Positions 26,966-35,714 of a stretch of DNA of 64,000 nucleotides are shown one piece after another (the first letter of the stretch is position 1; each line of letters opens with the position of its first letter). The notes under the pieces were generated by a model. The model saw nothing but the letters and a program-made list of their open reading frames with translations, was not told the origin of the DNA and did no database searches. The position numbers and the translations under genes were made by a program. The DNA lies in NCBI RefSeq assembly GCF_014197055.1, contig NZ_JACIEW010000003.1:186001-250000 (forward strand), read 5' to 3'. This stretch comes from Devosia subaequoris. Lineage in GTDB: Bacteria > Pseudomonadota > Alphaproteobacteria > Rhizobiales > Devosiaceae.

Positions 26966-27658
26966 ATGACTCTCGGCAGTTACGGACAGTTCTGTCCGGT
27001 CGCGATGGCGGCCGAAATGCTCTGCACGCGCTGGACCATCGTTCTGGTGCGTGAAATGGTGGCCGGCTCAACTCGGTTCAACGATTTGAGACGAGGCGTT
27101 CCGCGCATGTCCCCGAGCCTTTTATCCCAAAGGCTGAAGGAGCTCGAAGTTGCCGGGATAGTCTCGCGTGGCCCCGCAGATGACGAGCCGAGTGTGCAGG
27201 AATACCGCCTGACCAAGGCCGGGCACGACCTGCAGTCTATTATTGAAGCCTTCGGTATATGGGGGCAAAAATGGATCGAGACACAGGCAACGCTGGAGAA
27301 CCTGGACCCGTCGCTGCTGATGTGGGACATGCGCCGCAACCTGGACCCGTCTCCCTTGCCCGACCGCCGGACAGTGATCAGTTTTCTCTATCCTGAACTT
27401 GCGGGTGGCAGGCGACACTGGTGGCTGGTCGTAGAGCCCTTCGGTGCCGTTGACCTCTGTTCGACCGATCCTGGATACGATGTCGATCTCTGGGTGACGA
27501 CGAATCTGCGCACCATGACTGAAATCTGGATGGGTCTGGCAAGAGTAGAGCAAGTTCGAGACAAGATCCAGTTTGAAGGCGATCCGGCAATGGCGAGCAC
27601 AATGCAGACCTGGTTGGGTCTTAGTCCTTTTTCCTCTCAGTCGAAGCTGGTGCACTGA
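26966..27658 (+). CDS. HxlR family transcriptional regulator
   Basis: Winged-helix regulator of the HxlR/MarR-like group, 230 residues. The N-terminal HxlR domain (about 8-100) shows CPVAMAAEMLCTRWTIVLVREM and FNDLRRGVPRMSPSLLSQRLKELE. The C-terminal half (about 110-225) resembles the SCP2-like extension found in some HxlR proteins. It is divergent from the FAD oxidase gene across a 166-bp region, so it is the likely regulator of that gene. AGGAGGAG precedes the start. HxlR proteins often sense quinones, diamide or aldehydes; the signal here is unknown. Confidence 0.83.
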   Translation: MTLGSYGQFCPVAMAAEMLCTRWTIVLVREMVAGSTRFNDLRRGVPRMSPSLLSQRLKELEVAGIVSRGPADDEPSVQEYRLTKAGHDLQSIIEAFGIWGQKWIETQATLENLDPSLLMWDMRRNLDPSPLPDRRTVISFLYPELAGGRRHWWLVVEPFGAVDLCSTDPGYDVDLWVTTNLRTMTEIWMGLARVEQVRDKIQFEGDPAMASTMQTWLGLSPFSSQSKLVH

Positions 27659-28113
27659 GAAGACATCCATCGCCACAATTGCCACATCGAGATCGCAGAC
27701 GGCTTTCTGCCCACCCATATTTGAGCGTTGTCCGGCAGCCACCAGTACAGAGCTGAGTGACAGTGCGCTCTTGGGCTGAAGAAGTTAAACCTAGAAACCG
27801 CTTTTCGGCAAACTGCCGCCAGCAAAACTCGCAGCCCACCGCGCAAGCTCGAAGGTCACGTCTGACAGGCTCGATCCCACCCACGGTCAGGAGGTTCCCC
27901 CTGCAGTAAGACATTCTGATTCCGGGCATAAGTTCGTTGAACAGCGTCTTTGCTCATACCACTTACACGAGCGCTTAAGAACCGCGCTTCAGCGCTGTTT
28001 ACCAAGGAACAGAAGACATCCCAAGAAATTCACCGCTTGACTCGCACGCCATTTATGTAAACATTTGCTCATAGCCGAGGCAAATGCCCGTTTCGGCATC
28101 TGGGAGGATTTCT
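27659..28113. promoter_or_regulatory. 455-bp non-coding region with smoE promoter and repeated TTTGCTCATA sites
   Basis: No convincing gene is seen. The first 280 bp has no readable feature and is more AT-rich than the neighbouring operon. TTTGCTCATA occurs at 27949-27958 and again at 28064-28073, 115 bp apart (about 11 helical turns), both upstream of the polyol-binding-protein gene. They are candidate SorC-family half-sites. Confidence 0.5.
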
Positions 28114-29424
28114 ATGAGACTGACACCGCTTTTCGCGGGCGTTTTAACGCTCGCCCTCGTCGGCACCGCTTCTGCGCAGACGCTCACCATTGCCACCGTG
28201 AACAATGGCGACATGATCCGCATGCAGGGCCTGTCGAGCGCCTTCACCGAAGAAACCGGCATTGAGCTCAACTGGGTGGTTCTGGAAGAAAACACGCTGC
28301 GCCAGAACGTGACGACGGACATCGCCACCAATGGTGGCCAGTACGACATAATGACCATCGGCACCTACGAGGCCCCGATCTGGGCCGGCCAAGGGTGGCT
28401 GAAGCCACTCGATGGCCTGACGGCGGACGCCGAATATGATATTGACGACCTGCTGCCGCCGATCCGCGACGGCCTGAGCGTCGATGGCAAGCTCTATGCC
28501 GCCCCGTTTTATGGCGAGAGCTCCTTCATCATGTATCGCACCGATCTGATGGAAGAAGCGGGCCTCACCATGCCGGAAGCCCCGACCTGGGAATTCATCG
28601 GTGAAGCCGCGCGCGCCATGACCGATCGCGAGAACGACATCAACGGCATCTGCCTGCGCGGCAAGGCTGGCTGGGGCGAGAACATGGCTTTCCTGACGGC
28701 CATGTCCAACTCCTTCGGTGCCCGCTGGTTCGACGAAGACTGGAACCCGCAATTCGACAGCCCGGAATGGAAGGAAACGCTGGACACCTATCTCTCGCTG
28801 ATGGCCGATGCCGGTCCCTCGGGCGCTTCTTCCAACGGCTTCAATGAGAACCTGACCCTGTTCCAGCAGGGCAAGTGCGGCATGTGGATCGACGCCACCG
28901 TGGCGGCCTCCTTCGTCACCAATCCCGATGACTCGACCGTGGCCGACAAGGTCAGTTTTGCCCTGGCGCCCGACACGGGCCTGGGCAAGCGCGGCAACTG
29001 GCTCTGGGCCTGGTCCCTGGCGATCCCGGCTTCCTCGCAGAATGCCGATGCGGCCGAGCAGTTCATCGGCTGGGCGACCTCCAAGGAGTATCTCGAACTG
29101 GTTGCCGCTGAAGAAGGCTGGGCCAACGTGCCCCCGGGCACTCGCATCTCGCTCTATGAAAACCCCGACTACCAGGCGGCCGCCCCGTTCGCGGAAATGA
29201 CCATGGGGTCGATCTATGCGGCTGATCCGACCCAGCCGACCGTCCAGCCTGTGCCCTATGTGGGCGTGCAGTTCGTGGCCATTCCCGAATTTGCCGGCAT
29301 CGGCACCAATGTCGGCCAGCTCTTCTCAGCAGCGCTCGCTGGTCAGATGTCGGCCGATGACGCCCTGGCACAGGCCCAGGACGCCGTAACCCGCGACATG
29401 ACCCGCGCCGGTTATCTCAAATAA
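28114..29424 (+). CDS. smoE: polyol/sugar-alcohol ABC transporter substrate-binding protein
   Basis: Periplasmic binding protein of the SmoE/MtlE type (sorbitol/mannitol/arabitol), 436 residues. A signal peptide ends at ASA (about residue 20) before QTLTIATVNNGDM, a mature start typical of this group. The start at 28114 follows GGGAGGATTTCT; an in-frame ATG at 28084 lacks a signal-peptide-like beginning. It is the first gene of a six-gene plus-strand operon (binding protein, two permeases, ATPase, polyol dehydrogenase, kinase). The name rests on this gene order and family resemblance. Confidence 0.85.
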   Translation: MRLTPLFAGVLTLALVGTASAQTLTIATVNNGDMIRMQGLSSAFTEETGIELNWVVLEENTLRQNVTTDIATNGGQYDIMTIGTYEAPIWAGQGWLKPLDGLTADAEYDIDDLLPPIRDGLSVDGKLYAAPFYGESSFIMYRTDLMEEAGLTMPEAPTWEFIGEAARAMTDRENDINGICLRGKAGWGENMAFLTAMSNSFGARWFDEDWNPQFDSPEWKETLDTYLSLMADAGPSGASSNGFNENLTLFQQGKCGMWIDATVAASFVTNPDDSTVADKVSFALAPDTGLGKRGNWLWAWSLAIPASSQNADAAEQFIGWATSKEYLELVAAEEGWANVPPGTRISLYENPDYQAAAPFAEMTMGSIYAADPTQPTVQPVPYVGVQFVAIPEFAGIGTNVGQLFSAALAGQMSADDALAQAQDAVTRDMTRAGYLK

Positions 29425-29701
29425 GGCTTCCTCCAAAGCCTCAGGCGGCCGGAACCTCTTTTTCGGCCGTCCTCTTCCGGACCCTATGCACGGATATTTC
29501 TTCCTCCCTTGCATCTGCGTCCTGAACTGGAGCCGCCCGGCAAATTCGTCCCCCTCAGGACGCCGGACGGTTCCATCCCCGGCACTGCGGCTGCGCCGCA
29601 GGCTGGCGGGCCTGATCCGATGGCCATTTCAGGTGACCATCCGATGAGGACCGATGGACCCGAACAAATCGGGCAGATCTGATCGGCCCTGGGAGGACTG
29701 C
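29425..29701. other. intercistronic region with hairpins, no gene seen
   Basis: 277 bp between the binding-protein and permease genes. GGCTT/AAGCC-type and GGCCG/CGGCC inverted repeats close to the stop codon (about 29424-29470) could form mRNA hairpins that stabilise the abundant binding-protein transcript. No coding frame is supported. Confidence 0.4.
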
Positions 29702-30574
29702 ATGGCGACCCGGCAAACCCGCACCCTGGCGCGCACCATGATGGCACCTGCCGTCATCGTGCTTCTGATCTGGATGGCCGTGCCGCTAGCCATGACCATC
29801 TGGTTTTCGTTCCAGAATTACAGCCTGATCAACCCGATGATGACCGGCTTTGCCGGCTGGGGAAATTATGAATACGTCATCGGCGACCCCAGCTTCACCC
29901 AGGCGCTGGTCAATACCCTGCTGCTGGTCGGCGGGGTGCTGCTGATCACCGTGATCGGCGGCACCTTCCTGGCGCTGCTGCTCGATCAGCCGATCTGGGG
30001 CCAGGGCGTTTTGCGAATCCTGGTCATCTCCCCCTTCTTCGTCATGCCGCCGGTCGCCGCGCTGATCTGGAAGAACGGCTTCATGCATCCCGGCTATGGC
30101 ATGCTCGGGCACCTGTTCAAGGCTCTTGGCCTCGAGCCGGTGGACTGGTTCGCGCAATATCCGCTGTTTTCGGTGATCGTGATTGTCGCCTGGCAGTGGC
30201 TGCCTTTTGCCACGCTCATCCTGCTCACCGCATTGCAGTCGCTCTCCGAGGAGCAACGCGAGGCCGCCGAAATGGATGGCGCCAACGCGGTCAACCGCTT
30301 CCGCTATATCATCCTGCCGCACATGGCCCGGGCGATCACCATCGTGATCCTGATCCAGACCATTTTCCTGCTCGGCATTTTTGCCGAAATCCGCGTCACC
30401 ACCGGCGGCGGACCCGGCTATGCCTCGACCAATATCACCTTCCTGGTGTTCCGAACCGGTATTTTGTCCAATGACATCGGGGCCGGTTCCGCCGGTGGCG
30501 TGGTCGCGGTCATCATCGCCAACATCGTCGCCATCTTCCTGATGCGCGCCGTCGGCAAGAACCTGGACGCGTAA
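29702..30574 (+). CDS. smoF: polyol ABC transporter permease (MalF family)
   Basis: Inner-membrane permease, 290 residues with six predicted helices. The EAA motif is REAAEMDGANAVNRFRYIIL near residues 185-205. The start at 29702 follows GGGAGGACTGC and begins MATRQTRTLARTMMAP; an upstream in-frame ATG at 29654 is less likely. The second permease gene follows after 12 bp. It forms the membrane channel with that subunit for the polyol bound by the preceding binding protein. Confidence 0.85.
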   Translation: MATRQTRTLARTMMAPAVIVLLIWMAVPLAMTIWFSFQNYSLINPMMTGFAGWGNYEYVIGDPSFTQALVNTLLLVGGVLLITVIGGTFLALLLDQPIWGQGVLRILVISPFFVMPPVAALIWKNGFMHPGYGMLGHLFKALGLEPVDWFAQYPLFSVIVIVAWQWLPFATLILLTALQSLSEEQREAAEMDGANAVNRFRYIILPHMARAITIVILIQTIFLLGIFAEIRVTTGGGPGYASTNITFLVFRTGILSNDIGAGSAGGVVAVIIANIVAIFLMRAVGKNLDA

Positions 30575-30586
30575 GGAGACAAGATC

Positions 30587-31417
30587 ATGGCCCGCAACGC
30601 ATCCGTTCAGACCAAAGTTGGCTTCACCGTGCTGGCATGGGCCGTGGCCCTGCTGCTGTTCTCGCCCATCCTGTGGACCATCGTCACCGCCTTCAAGACC
30701 GAAGCCGAGGCGATCGCCACTCCGCCCACTTTTCTTCCGCTGACCTTTACGCTCGACAATTTCGGCGATGTGCAGGACCGCTCGGACTATATCAAGCACG
30801 CCTGGAACTCGATCCTGGTGTCGGTAGGCTCGACCCTGCTGGGCCTCGTCATTGCCATCCCGGCAGCATGGTCAATGGCCTTCGCGCCGACCAAGCGCAC
30901 CAAGGACATCCTGATGTGGATGCTCTCCACCAAGATGATGCCTGCCGTTGGCGTGCTGATCCCGATCTACCTGATATTCCGCGATCTGCGCCTGCTCGAC
31001 ACCGTGCATGGCCTGACCATCATCATGACGCTGATCAACCTGCCGATCATCATCTGGATGCTCTACACCTATTTCAAGGAAATCCCGGTCGATATTCTCG
31101 AAGCTGCGCGCATGGATGGCGCCGAGCTCTGGAACGAAATCGTCCATGTGCTGGTGCCCATGGCCATTCCCGGCATTGCCTCGACCCTACTGCTCAATGT
31201 GATCTTGGCCTGGAACGAGGCCTTCTGGACCATCACCCTGACCTCGGGTCGGGCCGGCACATTGACCGCGTTTATCTCTTCTTTCTCGTCACCCCAGGGC
31301 CTGTTCCTGGCCAAGCTTTCGGCCGCATCTCTTCTGGCCATTGCACCAATCCTGTTGCTGGGCTGGTTCAGCCAGAAGCAGCTCGTCCGCGGCCTCACCT
31401 TCGGCGCCGTCAAGTAA
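30587..31417 (+). CDS. smoG: polyol ABC transporter permease (MalG family)
   Basis: Inner-membrane permease, 276 residues with six helices. The EAA loop is [20 protein letters not shown] near residues 168-187. The [20 protein letters not shown] segment near the N-terminus is typical of SmoG/MtlG proteins. AAGGAGACAAGATC precedes the ATG. It sits between the first permease gene and the ATPase gene, 13 bp before the latter. Confidence 0.85.
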   Translation: MARNASVQTKVGFTVLAWAVALLLFSPILWTIVTAFKTEAEAIATPPTFLPLTFTLDNFGDVQDRSDYIKHAWNSILVSVGSTLLGLVIAIPAAWSMAFAPTKRTKDILMWMLSTKMMPAVGVLIPIYLIFRDLRLLDTVHGLTIIMTLINLPIIIWMLYTYFKEIPVDILEAARMDGAELWNEIVHVLVPMAIPGIASTLLLNVILAWNEAFWTITLTSGRAGTLTAFISSFSSPQGLFLAKLSAASLLAIAPILLLGWFSQKQLVRGLTFGAVK

Positions 31418-31430
31418 AGGGCTTTATGAA

Positions 31431-32450
31431 ATGGGTTCCATCACGCTCGAACACGTCAACAAGTCCTTCGGTGAAGTCGAAATCATCCCCGACATTTCGC
31501 TTGAGATCGAGGACGGCGAATTCGTTGTCTTTGTCGGCCCCTCGGGCTGCGGCAAATCTACCCTGCTGCGCTTGATCGCGGGGCTTGAGGACACCACCTC
31601 GGGTCATATCAAGCTCGATGGCGAGGACGTCACCGGCGCACCGCCCGCCCGGCGCGGCCTGGCCATGGTGTTCCAGTCCTATGCGCTCTATCCGCATATG
31701 AGCGTGCGCGACAACATCGCCTTCCCCCTCAAAATGGCCAAGATGCCGCAAGCCGAGATCGACAAGAAGGTCGAGTATGCAGCCCGCACGCTCAATCTCG
31801 GTTCTTATCTCGACCGCCGCCCGCGGGCCCTCTCCGGTGGCCAACGCCAGCGCGTTGCGATTGGCCGCGCCATCGTGCGCGAACCCAAGGCGTTCCTGTT
31901 CGACGAGCCCTTGTCAAACCTCGATGCGGCGCTGCGCGTCAACATGCGGCTTGAAATCACTGAACTGCACCAGCAGCTCAAGACCACCATGATTTATGTG
32001 ACCCACGACCAGGTGGAAGCCATGACCATGGCCGACCGGATCGTGGTGCTGAATGCGGGCAATGTCGAGCAATTCGGCTCCCCGCTCGAACTCTACAAGA
32101 GGCCCGCTAACCGCTTTGTGGCCGGCTTTATCGGCTCGCCGAAGATGAATTTCGTCGATGGTCCCGAGGCCGAAAAGCACAATGCCCACTCCATCGGGGT
32201 ACGGCCTGAGCACTTTGCGCTCTCGACCACCGCGGGAGCTGGACAATGGGCCGGTACGGTCAATGTCGCCGAACAACTCGGCTCCGATACCTTCCTGCAC
32301 GTCGAGGTCGAAGGGCTCGGACTGATGACAGTGCGCACCGATGGCGAACAGACCTTCCGCCATGGCGACAAGGTCTACCTCACGCCCGCCGCCAACCGCA
32401 TCTACCGCTTCGACGCGGCCGGGCTGGCACTCCAGGACAAACCGACATGA
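31431..32450 (+). CDS. smoK: polyol ABC transporter ATP-binding protein
   Basis: MalK/UgpC-type ATPase, 339 residues. Walker [10 protein letters not shown] (about 37-45), Q-loop [12 protein letters not shown], signature LSGGQRQR, Walker [12 protein letters not shown] and the switch His in YVTHDQVEA are all present. The C-terminal TOBE domain (about 240-339) is also present. The start at 31431 gives the normal [15 protein letters not shown]-terminus. Its stop overlaps the start of the polyol dehydrogenase gene by 4 bp (ATGA), coupling transporter and catabolic enzyme. Confidence 0.87.
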   Translation: MGSITLEHVNKSFGEVEIIPDISLEIEDGEFVVFVGPSGCGKSTLLRLIAGLEDTTSGHIKLDGEDVTGAPPARRGLAMVFQSYALYPHMSVRDNIAFPLKMAKMPQAEIDKKVEYAARTLNLGSYLDRRPRALSGGQRQRVAIGRAIVREPKAFLFDEPLSNLDAALRVNMRLEITELHQQLKTTMIYVTHDQVEAMTMADRIVVLNAGNVEQFGSPLELYKRPANRFVAGFIGSPKMNFVDGPEAEKHNAHSIGVRPEHFALSTTAGAGQWAGTVNVAEQLGSDTFLHVEVEGLGLMTVRTDGEQTFRHGDKVYLTPAANRIYRFDAAGLALQDKPT

Positions 32451-33922
32451 CCACCAGGCTTTCCACTGCAACGCTTCCAGCGATCAAGACTGCGGTCACC
32501 CCGGCCTATACCCGCGCCGATCTCACCGCCGGCATCGTGCATTTCGGCGTCGGCAATTTTCATCGCGCCCATCAGGCAGTCTACCTCGACGCCCTGTTCA
32601 ACCTGGGCGAGGGCCATGACTGGGCGCTGGTGGGCGCCGGCGTACGCGCGGCCGATGAGGCGATGCGGCAAAAGCTGATGGGGCAGGACTGGTTCACCAC
32701 CGTGGTCGAGCAGGAGGCCGACCATAGCGCTGCCCACATTACCGGCGCCATGATCGACTATCTGCCGCCCGGCGACAGCGCGGCCGTTATTTCCAGGCTG
32801 GCGGATCCGGCCATCCGCATCGTCTCGCTGACCATTACCGAGGGCGGCTACTATATCGACCCGGCCAGCCAGACATTCGATCCAACCCATCCCGACATTG
32901 CGCATGACGCGACCCATTTCGACGCCCCGAAAACCGCGTTCGGTCTGATCTTGGCCGGCTTGGTCAAACGCCGCGAGGCTGGCATCGCCCCCTTCACGGT
33001 AATGAGCTGCGACAATATCCCGGGCAACGGCCACGTGACGGAAAACGCCGTCGCGGGCTTGGCCGCCCTGATCCACCCGGAACTGGCCGAGTGGGTCAAG
33101 TCCTCGGTCTCCTTCCCCAATGGCATGGTGGACCGCATCACCCCGGCCACCTCGGAACGCGAGAAGACCTTGCTGGCCAACCAGTTCGGCATCGACGACG
33201 CCTGGCCGGTGTTCTGCGAAAGCTTCAAGCAATGGGTGCTTGAAGACAATTTCCCCGCCGGGCGCCCGGCGCTGGAAAAGGTCGGTGTGCACTTCGTGCC
33301 CGACGTTGCGCCCTACGAGCATATGAAGATCCGCATTCTCAATGGCGGCCACGCCACCATCGCCTATCCGGCCGGCCTGCTCGACATACATTTCGTGCAC
33401 GAGGCCATGGAGCACCCACTGGTTTCCGCCTTCCTCAAAAAGGTGGAGACCGAGGAGATCATTCCCGTCGTACCACCCGTGCCCGACACCGATCTCGACG
33501 CCTATTTCGCGCTTTGCGAGCGGCGCTTTGCCAATCCCAAGATCGGCGACACCGTGCGGCGCCTGGCGCTCGATGGCTCCAACCGGCAGCCCAAATTCAT
33601 CATCCCTTCGGCGCTCGATCGCATTCGCGATGGCCAGAGCGTCACTGGCCTGGCGCTCGTTTCAGCCCTCTGGTGCCGCTATTGCTTTGGCACCACCGAT
33701 AGCGGCGCGGAGATCGAGCCGAACGATCCGAATTGGGACCGACTCAACGCCCAAGCCATCAAGGCCAAGGATAACCCCAAAGCCTGGCTCGAAATGGCCG
33801 ACATCTATGGTGATCTGGCCAGGGCCCCTGACTTTATTGCCGCCTTCACCAAGGCTCTGAACGCGCTGTGGATGCAGGGCACCGCCCGAACGCTCGAGGG
33901 GTATCTGGCGGGTCGGCACTAG
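32447..33922 (+). CDS. mtlK: mannitol/polyol 2-dehydrogenase family (long-chain polyol dehydrogenase)
   Basis: NAD-dependent dehydrogenase of the mannitol/altronate (UxaB/MtlK) family that oxidises mannitol, arabitol or related polyols to ketoses. The N-terminal Rossmann segment [15 protein letters not shown] is near residues 32-46. The catalytic region is [14 protein letters not shown] (Lys, Asn and His of the K-x4-N-x2-H pattern) near residue 294. Length 491 matches MtlK. The ATG overlaps the ATPase stop codon. The next gene is a ketose kinase, so oxidation followed by phosphorylation is the expected route. The substrate (mannitol, arabitol or other) is inferred only from the operon. Confidence 0.84.
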   Translation: MTTRLSTATLPAIKTAVTPAYTRADLTAGIVHFGVGNFHRAHQAVYLDALFNLGEGHDWALVGAGVRAADEAMRQKLMGQDWFTTVVEQEADHSAAHITGAMIDYLPPGDSAAVISRLADPAIRIVSLTITEGGYYIDPASQTFDPTHPDIAHDATHFDAPKTAFGLILAGLVKRREAGIAPFTVMSCDNIPGNGHVTENAVAGLAALIHPELAEWVKSSVSFPNGMVDRITPATSEREKTLLANQFGIDDAWPVFCESFKQWVLEDNFPAGRPALEKVGVHFVPDVAPYEHMKIRILNGGHATIAYPAGLLDIHFVHEAMEHPLVSAFLKKVETEEIIPVVPPVPDTDLDAYFALCERRFANPKIGDTVRRLALDGSNRQPKFIIPSALDRIRDGQSVTGLALVSALWCRYCFGTTDSGAEIEPNDPNWDRLNAQAIKAKDNPKAWLEMADIYGDLARAPDFIAAFTKALNALWMQGTARTLEGYLAGRH

Positions 33923-34003
33923 GTTTTGCCTCTGCCCTTCTCCCTCTAGTCGCTGTCTATCCCATTCGCTATGGTCCGCCCGGACCGAACATAAGAGGGC
34001 GGC

Positions 34004-35590
34004 GTGTCGCAAGACTTCCTGGTGGGTGTGGATGTGGGAACCGGCAGCGCCCGGGCCGGTGTCTTCACGCGCGGTGGCCAGTTCCTTGGTCGGCACGAAG
34101 TGCCTATTCTCATGCGGCGCACCGACGCCAATTTCGCCGAGCATGACAGTGGTCAGATCTGGCAGGCCGTGTGTGAAGCAGTCCGCAAGGCCATGTCCAT
34201 AGCGGGTGCAAGGCCCCAGGATGTCTCCGGAATCGCCTTTGACGCCACCTGCTCGCTGGTGGTGCGGGACGCTACCGGCGCCCCGGTAAGTGTTTCGCGT
34301 GATGGCGAAGACCGCTGGGACACCATTGTCTGGCTCGACCACCGGGCGCTTGACGAGGCCGACGAATGCACCCGCACCGGCCACGAGGTGCTGCACTATG
34401 CCGGTGGCGTCATGTCGCCGGAAATGGAAGTGCCCAAGCTGATGTGGCTCAAGCGGCATCTGCCACAAAGCTGGAACCGCGCCGGGCAGATGTTCGACCT
34501 CGCCGATTTCTTGTCCTGGCAAGCAACGGGCTCACTGGCTCGCTCGCAATCGACCCTCACCTGCAAATGGACCTATCTGGGGCACGAGGAAAGCAGCTGG
34601 CGGCAGGATTTTCTCGCCCGGGTCGGGCTTGAAGACCTGCTCGAAAAGGCGGCTCTGCCACAAAAAGCCAGCCCGGTAGGTGCCGATCTCGGACCGCTGA
34701 CAGCCAAGACCGCAGAACAACTCGGCCTCACAACGACCTGCCGGGTCGGCGCCGGGCTGATAGATGCCCATGCCGGAGCCTTGGGTGTGCTTGGGGCCTT
34801 TACCGCCGATGTCGAGACCATCGACCGTCATCTGGCGCTGATTGCCGGAACCTCGAGCTGCGTCATGGCGCTTTCCGCCGAAGACCGGCCGACTACAGGC
34901 GTCTGGGGGCCCTATTTCGGGGCCGTCCTGCCCGGTGTCTGGCTCAACGAGGGTGGACAATCGGCCACTGGCGCCCTGCTTGACCACATCATCCAGTGGC
35001 ACGGCGCGGGTGGAGAGCCGAGCCGCGACAAGCATCTGGCGATCTGCAACCGGGTGATGGAACTCCGAGAAAGCGAAGGGCTTGCCCTGGCAGATCGCCT
35101 TCACGTGTTGCCGGACTTTCACGGCAATCGCTCGCCCTTGGGCGATCCGTCCGCATTGGGCGTAATTTCCGGCCTGACGCTCGACAGCGACTTCGACAGT
35201 CTATGCCGGCTCTATTGGCGCACCTGCGTGTCCATCGCGCTCGGCGTGCGGCATATTCTCGATACGCTCAACACCAAGGGCTATGCCATCGACACGCTGC
35301 ACATTACCGGCGGCCACACCCGCAACCCGCTGCTGATGGAGCTTTACGCCGATGCGACCGGCTGTACCGTGGTCGAGCCCTCGACGCCTGACGCTACCCT
35401 GCTCGGCATGGCGATGGTCGCTGCCAATGCTGCCGGGCTCTATTCAAGCCTCGATCAAGCGTGTCTGGCCATGCAGCAGGGGGGCACCGCCCGTGCGCCC
35501 AAGGCCGAAGCTCGGGCGCAATTCGACCGCGACTACCGCATTTTCCTTGCAATGCTCAAACAGCGCCAAGTCATCGACGCGCTCGACTAG
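34004..35590 (+). CDS. FGGY-family carbohydrate kinase (pentulose/ribulokinase-like)
   Basis: Sugar kinase of the FGGY family, 528 residues, with two actin-like ATPase domains. The N-terminal DVGTGSARAGVF (phosphate-1 loop) is at residues 9-20, TCKWTYLG and GLIDAHAGALG lie in the middle, and HITGGHTRNPLLMELYAD (adenosine motif region) is near residue 435. The size and motifs fit the D-ribulose/pentulose kinase subgroup better than xylulokinase. It probably phosphorylates the ketose made by the upstream dehydrogenase. The start is GTG at 34004 after AGAGGGCGGC. The 81-bp gap behind the dehydrogenase gene is consistent with one operon. Confidence 0.84.
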   Translation: MSQDFLVGVDVGTGSARAGVFTRGGQFLGRHEVPILMRRTDANFAEHDSGQIWQAVCEAVRKAMSIAGARPQDVSGIAFDATCSLVVRDATGAPVSVSRDGEDRWDTIVWLDHRALDEADECTRTGHEVLHYAGGVMSPEMEVPKLMWLKRHLPQSWNRAGQMFDLADFLSWQATGSLARSQSTLTCKWTYLGHEESSWRQDFLARVGLEDLLEKAALPQKASPVGADLGPLTAKTAEQLGLTTTCRVGAGLIDAHAGALGVLGAFTADVETIDRHLALIAGTSSCVMALSAEDRPTTGVWGPYFGAVLPGVWLNEGGQSATGALLDHIIQWHGAGGEPSRDKHLAICNRVMELRESEGLALADRLHVLPDFHGNRSPLGDPSALGVISGLTLDSDFDSLCRLYWRTCVSIALGVRHILDTLNTKGYAIDTLHITGGHTRNPLLMELYADATGCTVVEPSTPDATLLGMAMVAANAAGLYSSLDQACLAMQQGGTARAPKAEARAQFDRDYRIFLAMLKQRQVIDALD

Positions 35591-35714
35591 CGCCGCCATT
35601 GGCGTTCGCTGATGCGCGGGGCGCATGCAGCGCCTATCCACGCTTCGCAATCCCCGGTAAGCTCTTTTCCGGGAAGCCAAAATCCGTGGCCTTAAAGCGA
35701 GCGACAGAAGCTGC

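Noticed and set aside
27659..27945. Possible insertion-sequence remnant or small gene in the gap before the polyol operon
   Set aside because: No transposase-like translation, no terminal inverted repeats and no credible frame could be found.
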